Under the pieces are notes generated by a model, which worked only from the letters and a program-made list of their open reading frames with translations, had not been told where the DNA came from and ran no database searches. Source: Actinomycetota bacterium (GTDB lineage: Bacteria > Actinomycetota > Geothermincolia > Geothermincolales > RBG-13-55-18). From it: a DNA stretch of 64,000 nt. Position 1 is the first letter of the stretch; every line of letters begins with the position of its first letter. Of this stretch, positions 1 through 9,908 are shown piece by piece. The DNA lies in assembly GCA_028697145.1 (NCBI GenBank), contig JAQVFR010000015.1:1-64000 (forward strand). The letters are read 5' to 3'. The position numbers and the translations under genes are program-made.

Positions 1-80
1 GTTAGAGCAAGGTCCCCGCGCGGACAACGCCGGACAGAGGCTGGAAATCCGGATGACGGGAACTGCAGGAACGGCAGCGG

Positions 81-1343
<1,263 letters not shown>

Positions 1344-1451
1344 TAAGCTCAACCTCCGTTTACTTACCTCTATTATCGGCCCCTGCCGCCGCTTTCTAAC
1401 CCCTTATATCCTTCCCGGCCAGCGGCTGCACCGGGAACGAGGCCGCACGCC

Positions 1452-2063
1452 CTACTTCAGCTTCTCCTCTTCCTCCAGCTTCTTCTCGATCAGCGCGTCG
1501 ATGACCCCGTACTCTTTGGACTCCTCCGCGGTCATGATGAAGTCGCGGTCCGTGTCCGCCCTGATCTTGTCCAGGGGCTGCCCGGTGTGATCCGACAAGA
1601 TCTCGTCCAACAGGTCGCGCAGGCGCAGGATCTCGCGCGCGTGGATGTCTATATCCACCGCCTGGCCGCTCGTCCCGCCCGCCGGCTGGTGCAGCAGCAC
1701 CCGGGAGTGGGGAAGCGCGAAGCGCTTGCCCCGCGCGCCGGCGCAGAGCAGCAGCGCCGCCCCCGATGCCGCCTGCCCGATGCAGATGGTGGAGACGTCG
1801 GAGTTGACGTACTGCATGGTGTCGTAGATGGCCAGGGTCGAGGTGACCACGCCCCCGGGGCTGTTGATGTAGAGGTGTATGTCCTTGCCCGGGTCCTCCG
1901 AGTCCAGGTGCAGGAGCTGTGCCATGACCACGTTGGCCACGTGGTCGTCGATCTCCGTCCCCAGGAAGATGATGCGGTCCTTGAGCAGGCGCGAGTAGAT
2001 GTCGAACGACCTCTCCCCGCGGTTCGTCTGCTCGATGACTATGGGTATCAGGCTCGATGCCAT
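1452..2063 (-). CDS. clpP: ATP-dependent Clp protease proteolytic subunit ClpP
   Basis: Serine peptidase of the ClpXP complex, 203 aa. The catalytic triad is in place: Ser in GQAASGA (most family members have GQAASMGA), His in LLHQPAGG, and Asp in the DTDRDF segment. The signature HSRVLLHQP is present. It sits between tig and clpX with about 100 nt to clpX, so co-transcription is likely. It is a single copy in this window. Confidence 0.97.
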   Translation of the reverse strand: MASSLIPIVIEQTNRGERSFDIYSRLLKDRIIFLGTEIDDHVANVVMAQLLHLDSEDPGKDIHLYINSPGGVVTSTLAIYDTMQYVNSDVSTICIGQAASGAALLLCAGARGKRFALPHSRVLLHQPAGGTSGQAVDIDIHAREILRLRDLLDEILSDHTGQPLDKIRADTDRDFIMTAEESKEYGVIDALIEKKLEEEEKLK

Positions 2064-2141
2064 TTCTTATCACCCTTTTCCTTCGAAAACAGGCCTTTCA
2101 AATAAGATTATACCTGTGCGCCGACAATGGCCGACATGATA

Positions 2142-3584
2142 TCATGCGTCCTGCTGCGGCCCTTTCTCCTCTTCCTGAACGGTGTCTTCCGCGGGCGCCG
2201 TTTCGCCTTCTTCCTCTTCCGCCTCACCCGTTTCTGACTCCGTTCCGGCCGTTTCCGTTCCGGAAGCCTCTTTGCTCCCTTCACCGGCAAATACGGCATT
2301 GTCACCCAAAAACTTAAGCGCCTTCCTGCGCCGCAGGTCCTCCCTCATCTCCTCCAGGGCGCCCCTCTCCTCCAGGACCTTGCGGAAGCTCTCCGGCTCT
2401 ACGCCGAACATCTCCGCCCTTTTGGCTATCTCCTCCTGCAGCTCCTCATCGCTCGCCTCCAGCCCCTCGGCGCGGATCACCGCGTCCAGGACAAGCTCGT
2501 TGCGGATGAGCTGTTTCGCTGCGTCCTCGAACTCCTCCTCCATGCGTTCCTCGGTGTAGTCCACGGCCTTGAGGTAATTATCGAGGGTGATCCCGCTGGA
2601 GGACAGGCGCGCCTCCAGCTCGTGCTTGCGCTGGTGCGCGTAGTCCTCGATCATCTTCCCGGGTATCTCCACGTCCAGTTCCTCCGCCAGCTTCTCCAGG
2701 ACCTGCATGCGCACCGACTCCTGGGCCTGCGTCTTCTTCGCCTCCACCAGCTTGCTGCGGATGTCCCCTTCGAGCTCGCCCAGGGTATCGAACTTGCTTG
2801 CCTCCTTGGCGAAGTCGTCGTCGCTCTCGGGCAGCTTTTTGACCTTGACCTCCTTCACGATCACCTTGAAGGAGGCTATCTTCCCGGCCAGCTCCTCGTC
2901 CGGGAACTGCTCCGGCATCTTTACCTTGACGTCCAGGATGTCGCCCTTGCGCTTGCCGCGCAGTTCCTCGTTGAACTCGGGCCATATGTTCTCGGTGCCC
3001 ACCTCCAGCATGAAGTCCTTCGCGGAGCCCCCCTCGAAGACGACGCCGTTGACCGTACCGTCGAAATCGATAAGGGCGAAGTCCCCGTCGGTGAGGGTCT
3101 TGCCCGATGCCACCTCCAGTTGGGCGAACTTCTCGCGCATGTTGTCGAGGACGCGGGAGACCTCCTCGTCCGTGACCTCCTCGTCCGGACGCTCCACCTC
3201 CACGCCCTTGTAGCCCTTCAGCTCCACCCGTGGTCTTATCTCCACCGTGGCCTCGAAGACCATCGGCTTGCCCTCCTCTATCTCGATCTCGTCGATATCG
3301 ATATCCGGCTCGTCGATGGGCTCGATGCCGAGCTGCTCCAACGCCTCCGCATAATACTCCGGCAGGTTGGCCTGTTTGACCTCTCCGTATATGGTGTCCA
3401 TGCCCAACCTGGCCTGCAGCACCCGGCGCGGCACCTTCCCCTTGCGGAAACCGGGGATGGTCACCTCGCGCGCGATCTCACGAAAAGCGCGGTCCACGGC
3501 CTTGCCGATGTCCTCGGCGGGCACCTCGACCCTTATGCGCACCTGGTTTTTGCCTGTTTCCTCCATCTCAGCTTTCACGGCCAC
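2142..3584 (-). CDS. tig: trigger factor, ribosome-associated chaperone/peptidyl-prolyl isomerase
   Basis: Binds the ribosome exit tunnel and folds nascent chains. The N-terminal ribosome-binding signature IPGFRKGKVPR is near residue 45. The central FKBP-type domain (around GDFALIDFDG) and the helical C-terminal domain follow. The last 45 or so residues form an acidic tail rich in Glu, Thr and Gly, longer than in E. coli and probably disordered. The GTG start at 3584 has GGAAGGAG 8 nt upstream; another GTG two codons later is possible. First gene of the tig-clpP-clpX block. Confidence 0.95.
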   Translation of the reverse strand: MAVKAEMEETGKNQVRIRVEVPAEDIGKAVDRAFREIAREVTIPGFRKGKVPRRVLQARLGMDTIYGEVKQANLPEYYAEALEQLGIEPIDEPDIDIDEIEIEEGKPMVFEATVEIRPRVELKGYKGVEVERPDEEVTDEEVSRVLDNMREKFAQLEVASGKTLTDGDFALIDFDGTVNGVVFEGGSAKDFMLEVGTENIWPEFNEELRGKRKGDILDVKVKMPEQFPDEELAGKIASFKVIVKEVKVKKLPESDDDFAKEASKFDTLGELEGDIRSKLVEAKKTQAQESVRMQVLEKLAEELDVEIPGKMIEDYAHQRKHELEARLSSSGITLDNYLKAVDYTEERMEEEFEDAAKQLIRNELVLDAVIRAEGLEASDEELQEEIAKRAEMFGVEPESFRKVLEERGALEEMREDLRRRKALKFLGDNAVFAGEGSKEASGTETAGTESETGEAEEEEGETAPAEDTVQEEEKGPQQDA

Positions 3585-3671
3585 CTCATGTGCTCCTTCC
3601 CATCACCAATGCCCTCTCGTTCGAACCGCTCGTAAAAAATCCCACCCCCGTGCGGGTGCGGGAGTTCCTGG

Positions 3672-3754
3672 TGCGAGAGGGGGGACTCGAACCCCCACGG
3701 TTAAAAACCACTGGGTCCTAAACCCAGCGCGTCTACCGGTTCCGCCACTCTCGC
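3672..3754 (-). tRNA. tRNA-Leu(TAG)
   Basis: The complement folds as a class II tRNA: acceptor stem GCGAGAG/CTCTCGC with discriminator A, anticodon stem CTGGG/CCCAG with loop TTTAGGA (anticodon TAG), a long variable arm and a T arm with GGTTCGAGTCC. CCA is not encoded. Confidence 0.94.
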
Positions 3755-3872
3755 CCGAATATGTATTGTGCAGGAACGATAAATATACTACTACGGGCAA
3801 ATATAAGTCGCAAACCTGGGTGGAACCCTTGTCGTTGAATGCAACCTTCTCGTTTATGGTGAAATGAAGGGG

Positions 3873-3881
3873 TGCTATAAT
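3873..3881 (+). promoter_or_regulatory. extended -10 promoter of the tRNA-Arg/tRNA-His pair
   Basis: TGCTATAAT (extended -10 plus perfect -10 hexamer) ends 15 nt before the tRNA-Arg 5' end. The same TGnTATAAT or TGnTAGAAT form precedes the other stable RNA genes of this window. No good -35 hexamer is visible. Confidence 0.7.
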
Positions 3882-3896
3882 TTCCTTGCGGATCGT

Positions 3897-3972
3897 GCGC
3901 CTGTAGCTCAAAGGATAGAGCAGCGGACTTCTAATCCGCAGGTTGGAGGTTCGAGTCCTCCCAGGCGTGCCA
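3897..3972 (+). tRNA. tRNA-Arg(TCT)
   Basis: Acceptor GCGCCTG/CAGGCGT, D arm GCTC-AAAGGATA-GAGC with the A20 expected for arginine, and anticodon stem GCGGA/TCCGC with loop CTTCTAA (anticodon TCT). CCA is encoded. Ten nt separate it from tRNA-His, so the two are probably one transcript. Confidence 0.95.
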
Positions 3973-3982
3973 TGATAAACGT

Positions 3983-4059
3983 GGTGGGCGTAGCTCAGCC
4001 GGCAGAGCACTGGGTTGTGGCCCCAGAGGTCGCGGGTTCAAGTCCCGTCGCTCACCCCA
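3983..4059 (+). tRNA. tRNA-His(GTG)
   Basis: Anticodon stem CTGGG/CCCAG with loop TTGTGGC (anticodon GTG). The genomic G at 3983 can act as G-1 opposite the discriminator C at 4056, the histidine identity pair. CCA is encoded at 4057-4059. Confidence 0.95.
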
Positions 4060-4067
4060 AACATAGC

Positions 4068-4095
4068 AAGCGGGGGCTTTCCGCCCCCGCTTTTT
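4068..4095 (+). terminator. intrinsic terminator after tRNA-His
   Basis: The GC-rich stem AGCGGGGGC / CCGCCCCCGCT closes a short TTT loop and is followed by a T run. It ends the tRNA-Arg/tRNA-His transcript just before the convergent gene at 4105. Confidence 0.85.
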
Positions 4096-4104
4096 CGATG
4101 CGGC

Positions 4105-4713
4105 TTACCCCTGTTCCTCTTCCTCTTTCCTCAGAAGCGCCCGTGCGCTCCTCATCTCCTGCGCCCTGCGCCTCAACAGGGGGGTCAGGGTGGCGACGAG
4201 AAAGATGCCTGAGAAGACCGCCGCTATATACAGGCTGCTGTCGGGGCTGGTAGGGATATCCCTGCCTGGATCCAGTACGGCCAGCGAGTGGGCATGGATA
4301 TCGAAGTCCCCGCCGTGCTCATTGCAGCCGGCGTTGAATACCCCGCGCACCTCCACCAGGTCGCCCGCCGTCCCGTATCTCCCCAGCACCTCGATCTTGT
4401 CCGCCTCCGCAGTGGGGAGCCATACCCCGATGCCGCTGTTCCCCCCCCGCAGCTCGCCCGACTCCAACCTCGCCTCACGGCTGTAGGAGTCGTCGTTCAC
4501 GGTGATCCAGGCATAGTCCCCTCTGCGCATGACGTCTCCCACCGCCTCCCCGCGCAGGATGACCTCTCTGCCGTCCAGCTCCTGCCAGCTTTCAAGGAGG
4601 TCGATGGTGCTGACCTCGACGGCAACCTCGCCGGGCAGGGCGAACGCCGGCAATGACATCGCCGGGAGGACGAGGGCGGCGGTAAGCACGATGCAGAACA
4701 GGACCTTTTTCAC
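4105..4713 (-). CDS. exported membrane-anchored OB-fold-like protein, copy 1, TrkH-associated
   Basis: A product of about 202 aa with a Sec signal peptide (Lys-Lys then a hydrophobic run to about residue 26). The extracytoplasmic domain, about residues 30-150, carries phrases typical of an OB-fold (LDGREVILRGEAVGDV, AWITVNDD, GDLVEVRGVFN). One C-terminal transmembrane segment near 165-185 is followed by a basic tail. The GTG start shares GTGA with the stop of the upstream trkH gene, so translation should be coupled. A paralogue at 6453-7058 holds the same position after the second trkH, and a common function is inferred from that pairing. No family name is assigned. The open frame extends further upstream, but that part only shadows trkH. 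Confidence 0.8.
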   Translation of the reverse strand: MKKVLFCIVLTAALVLPAMSLPAFALPGEVAVEVSTIDLLESWQELDGREVILRGEAVGDVMRRGDYAWITVNDDSYSREARLESGELRGGNSGIGVWLPTAEADKIEVLGRYGTAGDLVEVRGVFNAGCNEHGGDFDIHAHSLAVLDPGRDIPTSPDSSLYIAAVFSGIFLVATLTPLLRRRAQEMRSARALLRKEEEEQG

Positions 4714-6212
4714 TTCCGCCCCCTCCTCAGCATGCTCAGGAAGTATGCGATCATAACCACGACCGCCAGCAATTCCAGCCTCCCCGCCCACATCTGGAAA
4801 ATGATCACCACTTTGAGCAGGGCGGGCATCCTGTAGTCGACGACCCCCGTGGTCAGCCCCGAGTTGCCTCCCGCCGACGCCGATTCGAACATCGCCGTGG
4901 ACAGGTCGTAACCGTACAGGAGGGCGACGGTCATGCCCAGCAGAAACAGCAACACGAACAGGATGGTGATATGCATGACCGTCCTGACCATCACGTCCGT
5001 CATGGTCAATTCCCTGATATGGTGGAAACGCTCTACCACGACCGCCGATACCGGGGAGAGGGACTTTTTCATCTTGAGCCTTATCTCCTTGGCGATGATC
5101 CCTATCCGGAATGCCTTGATGCCACCGGAGGTGGAGCATACACATCCCCCCAGCAACATGGCCATGGCGATGGTATAAAGGGCCAGGTCGCCCCAGCGCT
5201 GCCCGATGTGCTGGCTGGGAATGGTCGAGAAGCCGGTCGTGCTCTGCGCGGAGATGGCATGGTAAGCGCCGCGCCGCAAGTACGCCCCGAACGATGCGAA
5301 GACGTCCGCCCGGACCAGGCTCGCCAGCACCAGGCTTATGAGCATGAGCATTATCGTGAACATCACCCTCAGCTCCATGTTCTTCACCAGCTCGCCGGGG
5401 CGCCCCCGCCAAACCTCGTACTGCACCGCGAAGTTGGTCATGCCCAGGAAAATAAAGACAAGGGTGATCAATTCCACCGGCAGGCTGTGATAATAGCCGA
5501 CGCTGAGCGCCTGGGGCGTGAAGCCCCCGGTGTCGAATCCCGCCATGAACAGGCAGCATGCCTGGAAGAACGAGCGCACCGGCGCCATCCCCTCGGCCAG
5601 GAGGCAGATTCCCAGGGCCAGAGTCCCGGCCACCAGGTAAGTAACGCTCACTTTCCAGATGAAGCGCGAGCTCTCGACGACGTTGGGCATGATGCTCTCC
5701 CGCGCCTCTCCCGTGTACATCTGGACCGCCGCGCCTGTGCCGGCGACGAAATATGTCAACACCAGGATGACGATCCCCTGGCCGCCCATGAAATGCATGA
5801 AATGGCGCCAGAAGGCTACGCCGTAGGCCATGTGATCGAGGTCATGCACCAGGGTCCGCCCCGTGGTGGTCAGGCCGGACATGGACTCGAAACAGGCATC
5901 CAGGAATGAAGCGTAGTGCCCGCTGAGGTAGAGCGGCAAGGCCGCGAAGAGCATGGCGAAAAACCACGTGAGGGCCACTATGACCAGGCCCTGGTTCCAG
6001 GTAATCCTGCGCCGCGACCGCAGGGTGAAATACAGGAGGTTCCCGACTCCCGCCGTAATGCAGGCCGAGAGGAAGAACCTGAGGGCTCCCGACCACTCAC
6101 CCGCCACCACACTGACCACAAGGGGCAACGACATGGAGAGCCCGAGCGCGATGAGGACGATGCCCACGTAACGGAAGATGTTTTCGAGGTCCTTGCGCGA
6201 GGGCTTCAGCAT
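4710..6212 (-). CDS. TrkH/KtrB-family cation channel subunit, copy 1
   Basis: Polytopic membrane protein of 500 aa for potassium (or sodium) uptake. The four P-loop glycine signatures of the family are readable: LTTTGRT near 115, GFDTGGFT, STTGFST and GNSGLTTG. The ATG at 6212 was chosen because it aligns with the start of the second copy (both read M-hydrophobic-KPSRKDL) and has AGGAG upstream. The family normally needs a cytosolic NAD- or ATP-binding TrkA/KtrA partner; none is encoded in this window. The gene overlaps the following small exported-protein gene by 4 bp. Confidence 0.9.
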   Translation of the reverse strand: MLKPSRKDLENIFRYVGIVLIALGLSMSLPLVVSVVAGEWSGALRFFLSACITAGVGNLLYFTLRSRRRITWNQGLVIVALTWFFAMLFAALPLYLSGHYASFLDACFESMSGLTTTGRTLVHDLDHMAYGVAFWRHFMHFMGGQGIVILVLTYFVAGTGAAVQMYTGEARESIMPNVVESSRFIWKVSVTYLVAGTLALGICLLAEGMAPVRSFFQACCLFMAGFDTGGFTPQALSVGYYHSLPVELITLVFIFLGMTNFAVQYEVWRGRPGELVKNMELRVMFTIMLMLISLVLASLVRADVFASFGAYLRRGAYHAISAQSTTGFSTIPSQHIGQRWGDLALYTIAMAMLLGGCVCSTSGGIKAFRIGIIAKEIRLKMKKSLSPVSAVVVERFHHIRELTMTDVMVRTVMHITILFVLLFLLGMTVALLYGYDLSTAMFESASAGGNSGLTTGVVDYRMPALLKVVIIFQMWAGRLELLAVVVMIAYFLSMLRRGRK

Positions 6213-6452
6213 CCTGCTCGCTCCTTTGGTGCGTCCTCGGCTTTCGACGCGGAAGGACGACCGGGCCGCGTAATCCGACCGCGTCCGTGCTGCCCTTATG
6301 ATAGCCACACCGCCCCCGCAGGACAAATTCCGCCCTGGCTTCACGCAAACTTGGCATGAAGGCTTGACCGCATGCGAGGCTCTGGTTGCCGGACTCGGAA
6401 GGGGGCGGGTTAGGATGTCGTGCCAGCCGGGGCAGCCATCGTCATCGACACG

Positions 6453-7058
6453 CTATTGCACGTCCTCCTCCCTTCTCAGCAGCGCCCGGGCGCTCCTTAT
6501 CTCCCGTGCCCTGCGCCGGAGAAAAGGGACCAGGGTGGCGAGCATGAAGACGATGGCGAATACGGCGGCCAGATATTTGCCGGGATCGGGGCCGGTATCG
6601 AGGGTTCTCCCGGGATCGATGACCGCGAGCGTATATGCGTGTATGTCAAAATCCCCCCCGTGCTCCGGACAATCCGCGTTGAAGACACCGCGCACCTCCA
6701 CGAAGTCCCCCACCGTGCCGAACCTGCCCAGGACCTCTATCTTCTCCGCCTCCGAGGCTGGCAGCCACACGCCTATGCCGCTGTTCCCGCCCCGCAACTG
6801 GCCGGCCTCCAGCCTGGCCTCCCGGCTGTAGAAGTCGTCGTTCACGGTTATCCAGGCGTCTTCTCCTCTGCGCATGACGTCGCCGACGGCCTCGCCGCGG
6901 AAGACGACTTCCTTTCCGTCGAGCTCCTCCCAATTGTCGAGAAGATCGCTCGTGCTTACGTCTATCTCCCCTCCCCGCGCCAACGCGTATGCCGACAGCG
7001 ATGCCATGCAGAGCACGAGGACGACGGCCATGAGAAGGCACAGCAAGGCCTTTTTCAC
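6453..7058 (-). CDS. exported membrane-anchored OB-fold-like protein, copy 2, TrkH-associated
   Basis: 201 aa, same architecture as the product of 4105-4713: signal peptide, beta-rich domain, one transmembrane helix and a basic tail. Long blocks are nearly identical between the two (GEAVGDVMRRG, SREARLE, LRGGNSGIGVWLP, HGGDFDIHA). The mature domains are better conserved than the signal peptides and tails, which suggests selection on an extracytoplasmic function. GTG start in a GTGA overlap with the second trkH. The biochemical role is unknown. Confidence 0.8.
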   Translation of the reverse strand: MKKALLCLLMAVVLVLCMASLSAYALARGGEIDVSTSDLLDNWEELDGKEVVFRGEAVGDVMRRGEDAWITVNDDFYSREARLEAGQLRGGNSGIGVWLPASEAEKIEVLGRFGTVGDFVEVRGVFNADCPEHGGDFDIHAYTLAVIDPGRTLDTGPDPGKYLAAVFAIVFMLATLVPFLRRRAREIRSARALLRREEDVQ

Positions 7059-8557
7059 TTCCGTCCCCTCCTCAGCATGCTCAGGAAGTATGCGAACACC
7101 GCCACCACCGCCAGCACCTCCAGGCGGCCTGCCCACATCTCGAATATATAGACGACCTTGAGAAGAACGGGCATGTCAAAACCGGTTATCCCGGTGGTCA
7201 AGCCCACGTTTCCCGCCGCGGACACCGACTCGAAGGCGGAGGCGGTGAGGCCGTAACCGTATAAAAGGCCCACGACCGTGCCCAGCAGGTAGAGGAGCAG
7301 GTAGAGGACGGTAGTGAATAGCGCCGCCCTCGCCATCCCTTCCGTCAGGGTCAACTCTTTTATGTGGTGGAAGCGTTCCACGATGACCGCCGATGCCGGC
7401 GAGAGGGCTTGCTTCGTCTTCACTTTTATCTCTTTGACCAGGACCCCTACCCGGAACGCCTTGATGGCGCCGGAGGTGGCGCAGGCGCATCCTCCGATGC
7501 CCATGGCCGCGATGATGCCGAGGAGGGCCAGGTCGCCCCAACGCACTCCCAGTTGCTGGCCGTAAACGGTCATGAAGCCCGTCCCGCTGTGCGCTGATAT
7601 GAGCTGGTAGCCGCCCCGCCGCAGTTCCGCGCCGAAAGAGCTGAAGGCGCCGGCCAGGCTCAAGGCCGCCAGAACGAGGCCAAGGATCACGATTATGCTC
7701 ACCGCGAGGACCCGGACTTCCATGTTCTTCACCAGCTCTCCGGGGCGCCCCTTCCATACCTCGTACTGCACGGCGAAGTTGATCATGCCCAGGAGCATGA
7801 AGACTATGGTTATCAGCTCCACCGGCAGGCTGTGGTAATAGCCCACGCTCAAGGCCTGGGTCGTGAAGCCCCCGGTATCGAAACCCGCCATGAACAGGCA
7901 GGAGGATTGGAAGAACGAGCGCACCGGCGCCACACCCTCCGCGAGCAGGCAGACCCCCAGGGCGAGCGTTCCCGCCACGAGATATGCCATGCTCACCTTC
8001 CATATGAAGCGGGAGCTCTCGATGACGTTGGGCATGATGCTCTCCCGTCCCTCCCCCGTGTACATCTGTGTCGCCGTGCTGGTTCCGGCCATGAAGTAGG
8101 TTATCACCAGGACCACGATGCCCTGGCCGCCCAGGAACATGATGAGATGCCGCCAGAAGTTGACGCCGTAGGTCATGTGGTCCAAGTCATGCACCAGGGT
8201 CAGGCCCGTGGTGGCCAGCCCCGACATGGACTCGAAACAGGCATCGAGGAATGACGAGTAGTGACCGCTGAGATAGATGGGCAGGGCCGCGAAGAGCATG
8301 GCGAATAACCAGGACAGGGCCACGATGACCAGGCCCTGGTTCCAGGTGACCTGTCCCCGCGAATGCAGGCTGAAATACAGGATGTTTCCGACCCCTACGG
8401 AAACGCAGGCGGAGACGAGGAAATCGAGCACCGCCGACCATTCGCCCGCCGCCATGCTGATCACCAGGGGCACGACCATGCACACCCCCAGCGCTATGAG
8501 GACTACGCCGACGTAATGGAATATGTTCCCGAGATCCTTGCGCGAGGGTTTGAACAT
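7055..8557 (-). CDS. TrkH/KtrB-family cation channel subunit, copy 2
   Basis: 500 aa, colinear with the protein of 4710-6212 over its whole length. The P-loops read LATTGLT, GFDTGGFT, SGTGFMT and GNVGLTTG. P3 and P4 differ from copy 1 (STTGFST and GNSGLTTG), so the two channels may differ in ion preference or affinity; this is inference. The gene starts the second trkH/exported-protein unit. About 240 nt of non-coding DNA separate the two units, so each may have its own promoter. Confidence 0.9.
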   Translation of the reverse strand: MFKPSRKDLGNIFHYVGVVLIALGVCMVVPLVISMAAGEWSAVLDFLVSACVSVGVGNILYFSLHSRGQVTWNQGLVIVALSWLFAMLFAALPIYLSGHYSSFLDACFESMSGLATTGLTLVHDLDHMTYGVNFWRHLIMFLGGQGIVVLVITYFMAGTSTATQMYTGEGRESIMPNVIESSRFIWKVSMAYLVAGTLALGVCLLAEGVAPVRSFFQSSCLFMAGFDTGGFTTQALSVGYYHSLPVELITIVFMLLGMINFAVQYEVWKGRPGELVKNMEVRVLAVSIIVILGLVLAALSLAGAFSSFGAELRRGGYQLISAHSGTGFMTVYGQQLGVRWGDLALLGIIAAMGIGGCACATSGAIKAFRVGVLVKEIKVKTKQALSPASAVIVERFHHIKELTLTEGMARAALFTTVLYLLLYLLGTVVGLLYGYGLTASAFESVSAAGNVGLTTGITGFDMPVLLKVVYIFEMWAGRLEVLAVVAVFAYFLSMLRRGRK

Positions 8558-8716
8558 CCCTCCTGCTCCTTACCGGCGACCCCGATACATGGAATGCGAA
8601 CACCGCGTCCGGGCTGTTCCCGGCGCACGCCTCGGCTCATCTGGTAGTTAATGATATATTGACCGCCACCGTCGAACAACTTCGAAGCGGCCCAGGCCCC
8701 GATGCGCGGCCGAGGC

Positions 8717-9349
8717 CTATTCCACGTAAAGCCAGAGGTGGCTGACCATGGGCTTGGATATGGTCGCATAGACTCCCATGTCGTGGCGGAAACAGCAGTC
8801 GGTGAGGGGGCCCAGGTCCTCTCCTCCCCATGTGCAGCGGGCGGAGGTCACCTTGAAGATGCGCTCCATGCGGAAGCGGGTGTTGCGGCCCATCTCCGTC
8901 ATGCCCATCAGCTTCTGGTCGGGGTCGGTGCCCATGAGGGGAGCGGCCACGCGGGGAAGAAGCCTGTTGTAGAGGGGGTTTCTGGCGATGGACTCCGGCA
9001 CGCGGCTGGCGATGGGGTTGACCGCCTTGAGCAGGGGGGTCTCTCCGTAATCTACCTCCATGCGCAGTTCCCCCCTGTCACCCGAATCAAGCCCGATGCT
9101 CCAGCGGTTGCCCATGCGCAGCGACGAGATGGCGGCCACGTGGATCTCGTCGAAGCGGTGGATGGTGGATACGAGGTCCCTGCCCTCCACGCTGGAGACG
9201 TAAAGGGTGCGGTGGTCCTCGGGGGTGAAGTGGAAGACCGCCCGGTAGGGCCCAGCCGGCGTCTCGTCCCAGTCCTCGCAGAGGAATACGTCGTTCGCCC
9301 CGAACTGAATCGTGGGTATGAACCAGCCCTTTTCCACCAGCATCTCCAT
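8717..9349 (-). CDS. hypothetical protein, 210 aa
   Basis: Not recognised. It is a soluble protein without signal peptide or membrane segment. The N-terminal half looks beta-rich with many aromatic residues; a Cys-Cys pair and His occur near the C-terminus (DCCFRHD). The ATG start follows GAGGAAAGGGG. It is monocistronic between the trkH units and the tRNA pair. Codon use resembles the neighbours, so it is likely a real gene. Confidence 0.75.
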   Translation of the reverse strand: MEMLVEKGWFIPTIQFGANDVFLCEDWDETPAGPYRAVFHFTPEDHRTLYVSSVEGRDLVSTIHRFDEIHVAAISSLRMGNRWSIGLDSGDRGELRMEVDYGETPLLKAVNPIASRVPESIARNPLYNRLLPRVAAPLMGTDPDQKLMGMTEMGRNTRFRMERIFKVTSARCTWGGEDLGPLTDCCFRHDMGVYATISKPMVSHLWLYVE

Positions 9350-9595
9350 CCCCTTTCCTCACCTGATGCGGTCCCGCGCATGCTCCGCGCCGCGCGGCGC
9401 ACGGGCCGGCATGCGACGGCCGCGTGCTCTGCTTCCCCCGATCAAGCGCGGCAGCCTTATTATATGTGAGCCGCCGGCCGCCGGTCACGGGCACCAGGCC
9501 CACGGGGCGCGGAAAGGACGCCGCCAGGGGAAAGCGGCCATGGCGCCAGGTCGGGGTCCACCGCGGCGTAGACGGCGGGTGGACGCTGCGACCGG

Positions 9596-9604
9596 TGTTA
9601 TAAT
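9596..9604 (+). promoter_or_regulatory. extended -10 promoter of tRNA-Pro
   Basis: TGTTATAAT ends 8 nt before the tRNA 5' end, matching the stable-RNA promoter form seen elsewhere here. Confidence 0.65.
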
Positions 9605-9612
9605 CTAGGCGT

Positions 9613-9690
9613 CGGGGTGTAGCGCAGCTTGGTTAGCGCGCATGCTTTGGGAGCATGAGGTCGGCGGTTCAAATCCGCCCACCCCGACCA
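9613..9690 (+). tRNA. tRNA-Pro(TGG)
   Basis: Acceptor CGGGGTG/CACCCCG, anticodon stem CATGC/GCATG with loop TTTGGGA (anticodon TGG). CCA is encoded. Seven T residues follow directly. Confidence 0.95.
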
Positions 9691-9732
9691 TTTTTTTCGC
9701 CCGGACGTGCACCCCGGCACCGGGGTGGGCTA

Positions 9733-9741
9733 TGCTAGAAT
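9733..9741 (+). promoter_or_regulatory. extended -10 promoter of tRNA-Gly
   Basis: TGCTAGAAT lies 13 nt upstream of tRNA-Gly. A 7-bp inverted repeat (CACCCCG/CGGGGTG) at 9710-9727 precedes it and may end the tRNA-Pro transcript. Confidence 0.65.
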
Positions 9742-9754
9742 ATGACGCAGGCGA

Positions 9755-9830
9755 GCGGGAGTAGCTCAGTTGGAAGAGCGAGAGCCTTCCAAGCTCTAGG
9801 TCGCGGGTTCGAGGCCCGTCTCCCGCTCCA
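9755..9830 (+). tRNA. tRNA-Gly(TCC)
   Basis: Acceptor GCGGGAG/CTCCCGC with discriminator T, anticodon stem AGAGC/GCTCT with loop CTTCCAA (anticodon TCC). CCA is encoded. Confidence 0.95.
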
Positions 9831-9908
9831 TTTTCTTCTCAGGGCCCAGGCGGATGCAAAAGAGCGCCCGCTCCTGCATCTCGCCCCGCGGGCGAAACGG
9901 CGGGGGCA

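Noticed and set aside
4714-5559. Open frame extending the small exported-protein gene far upstream
   Set aside because: It only shadows trkH in another frame; the signal peptide at 4713 and the GTGA overlap fix the true start.
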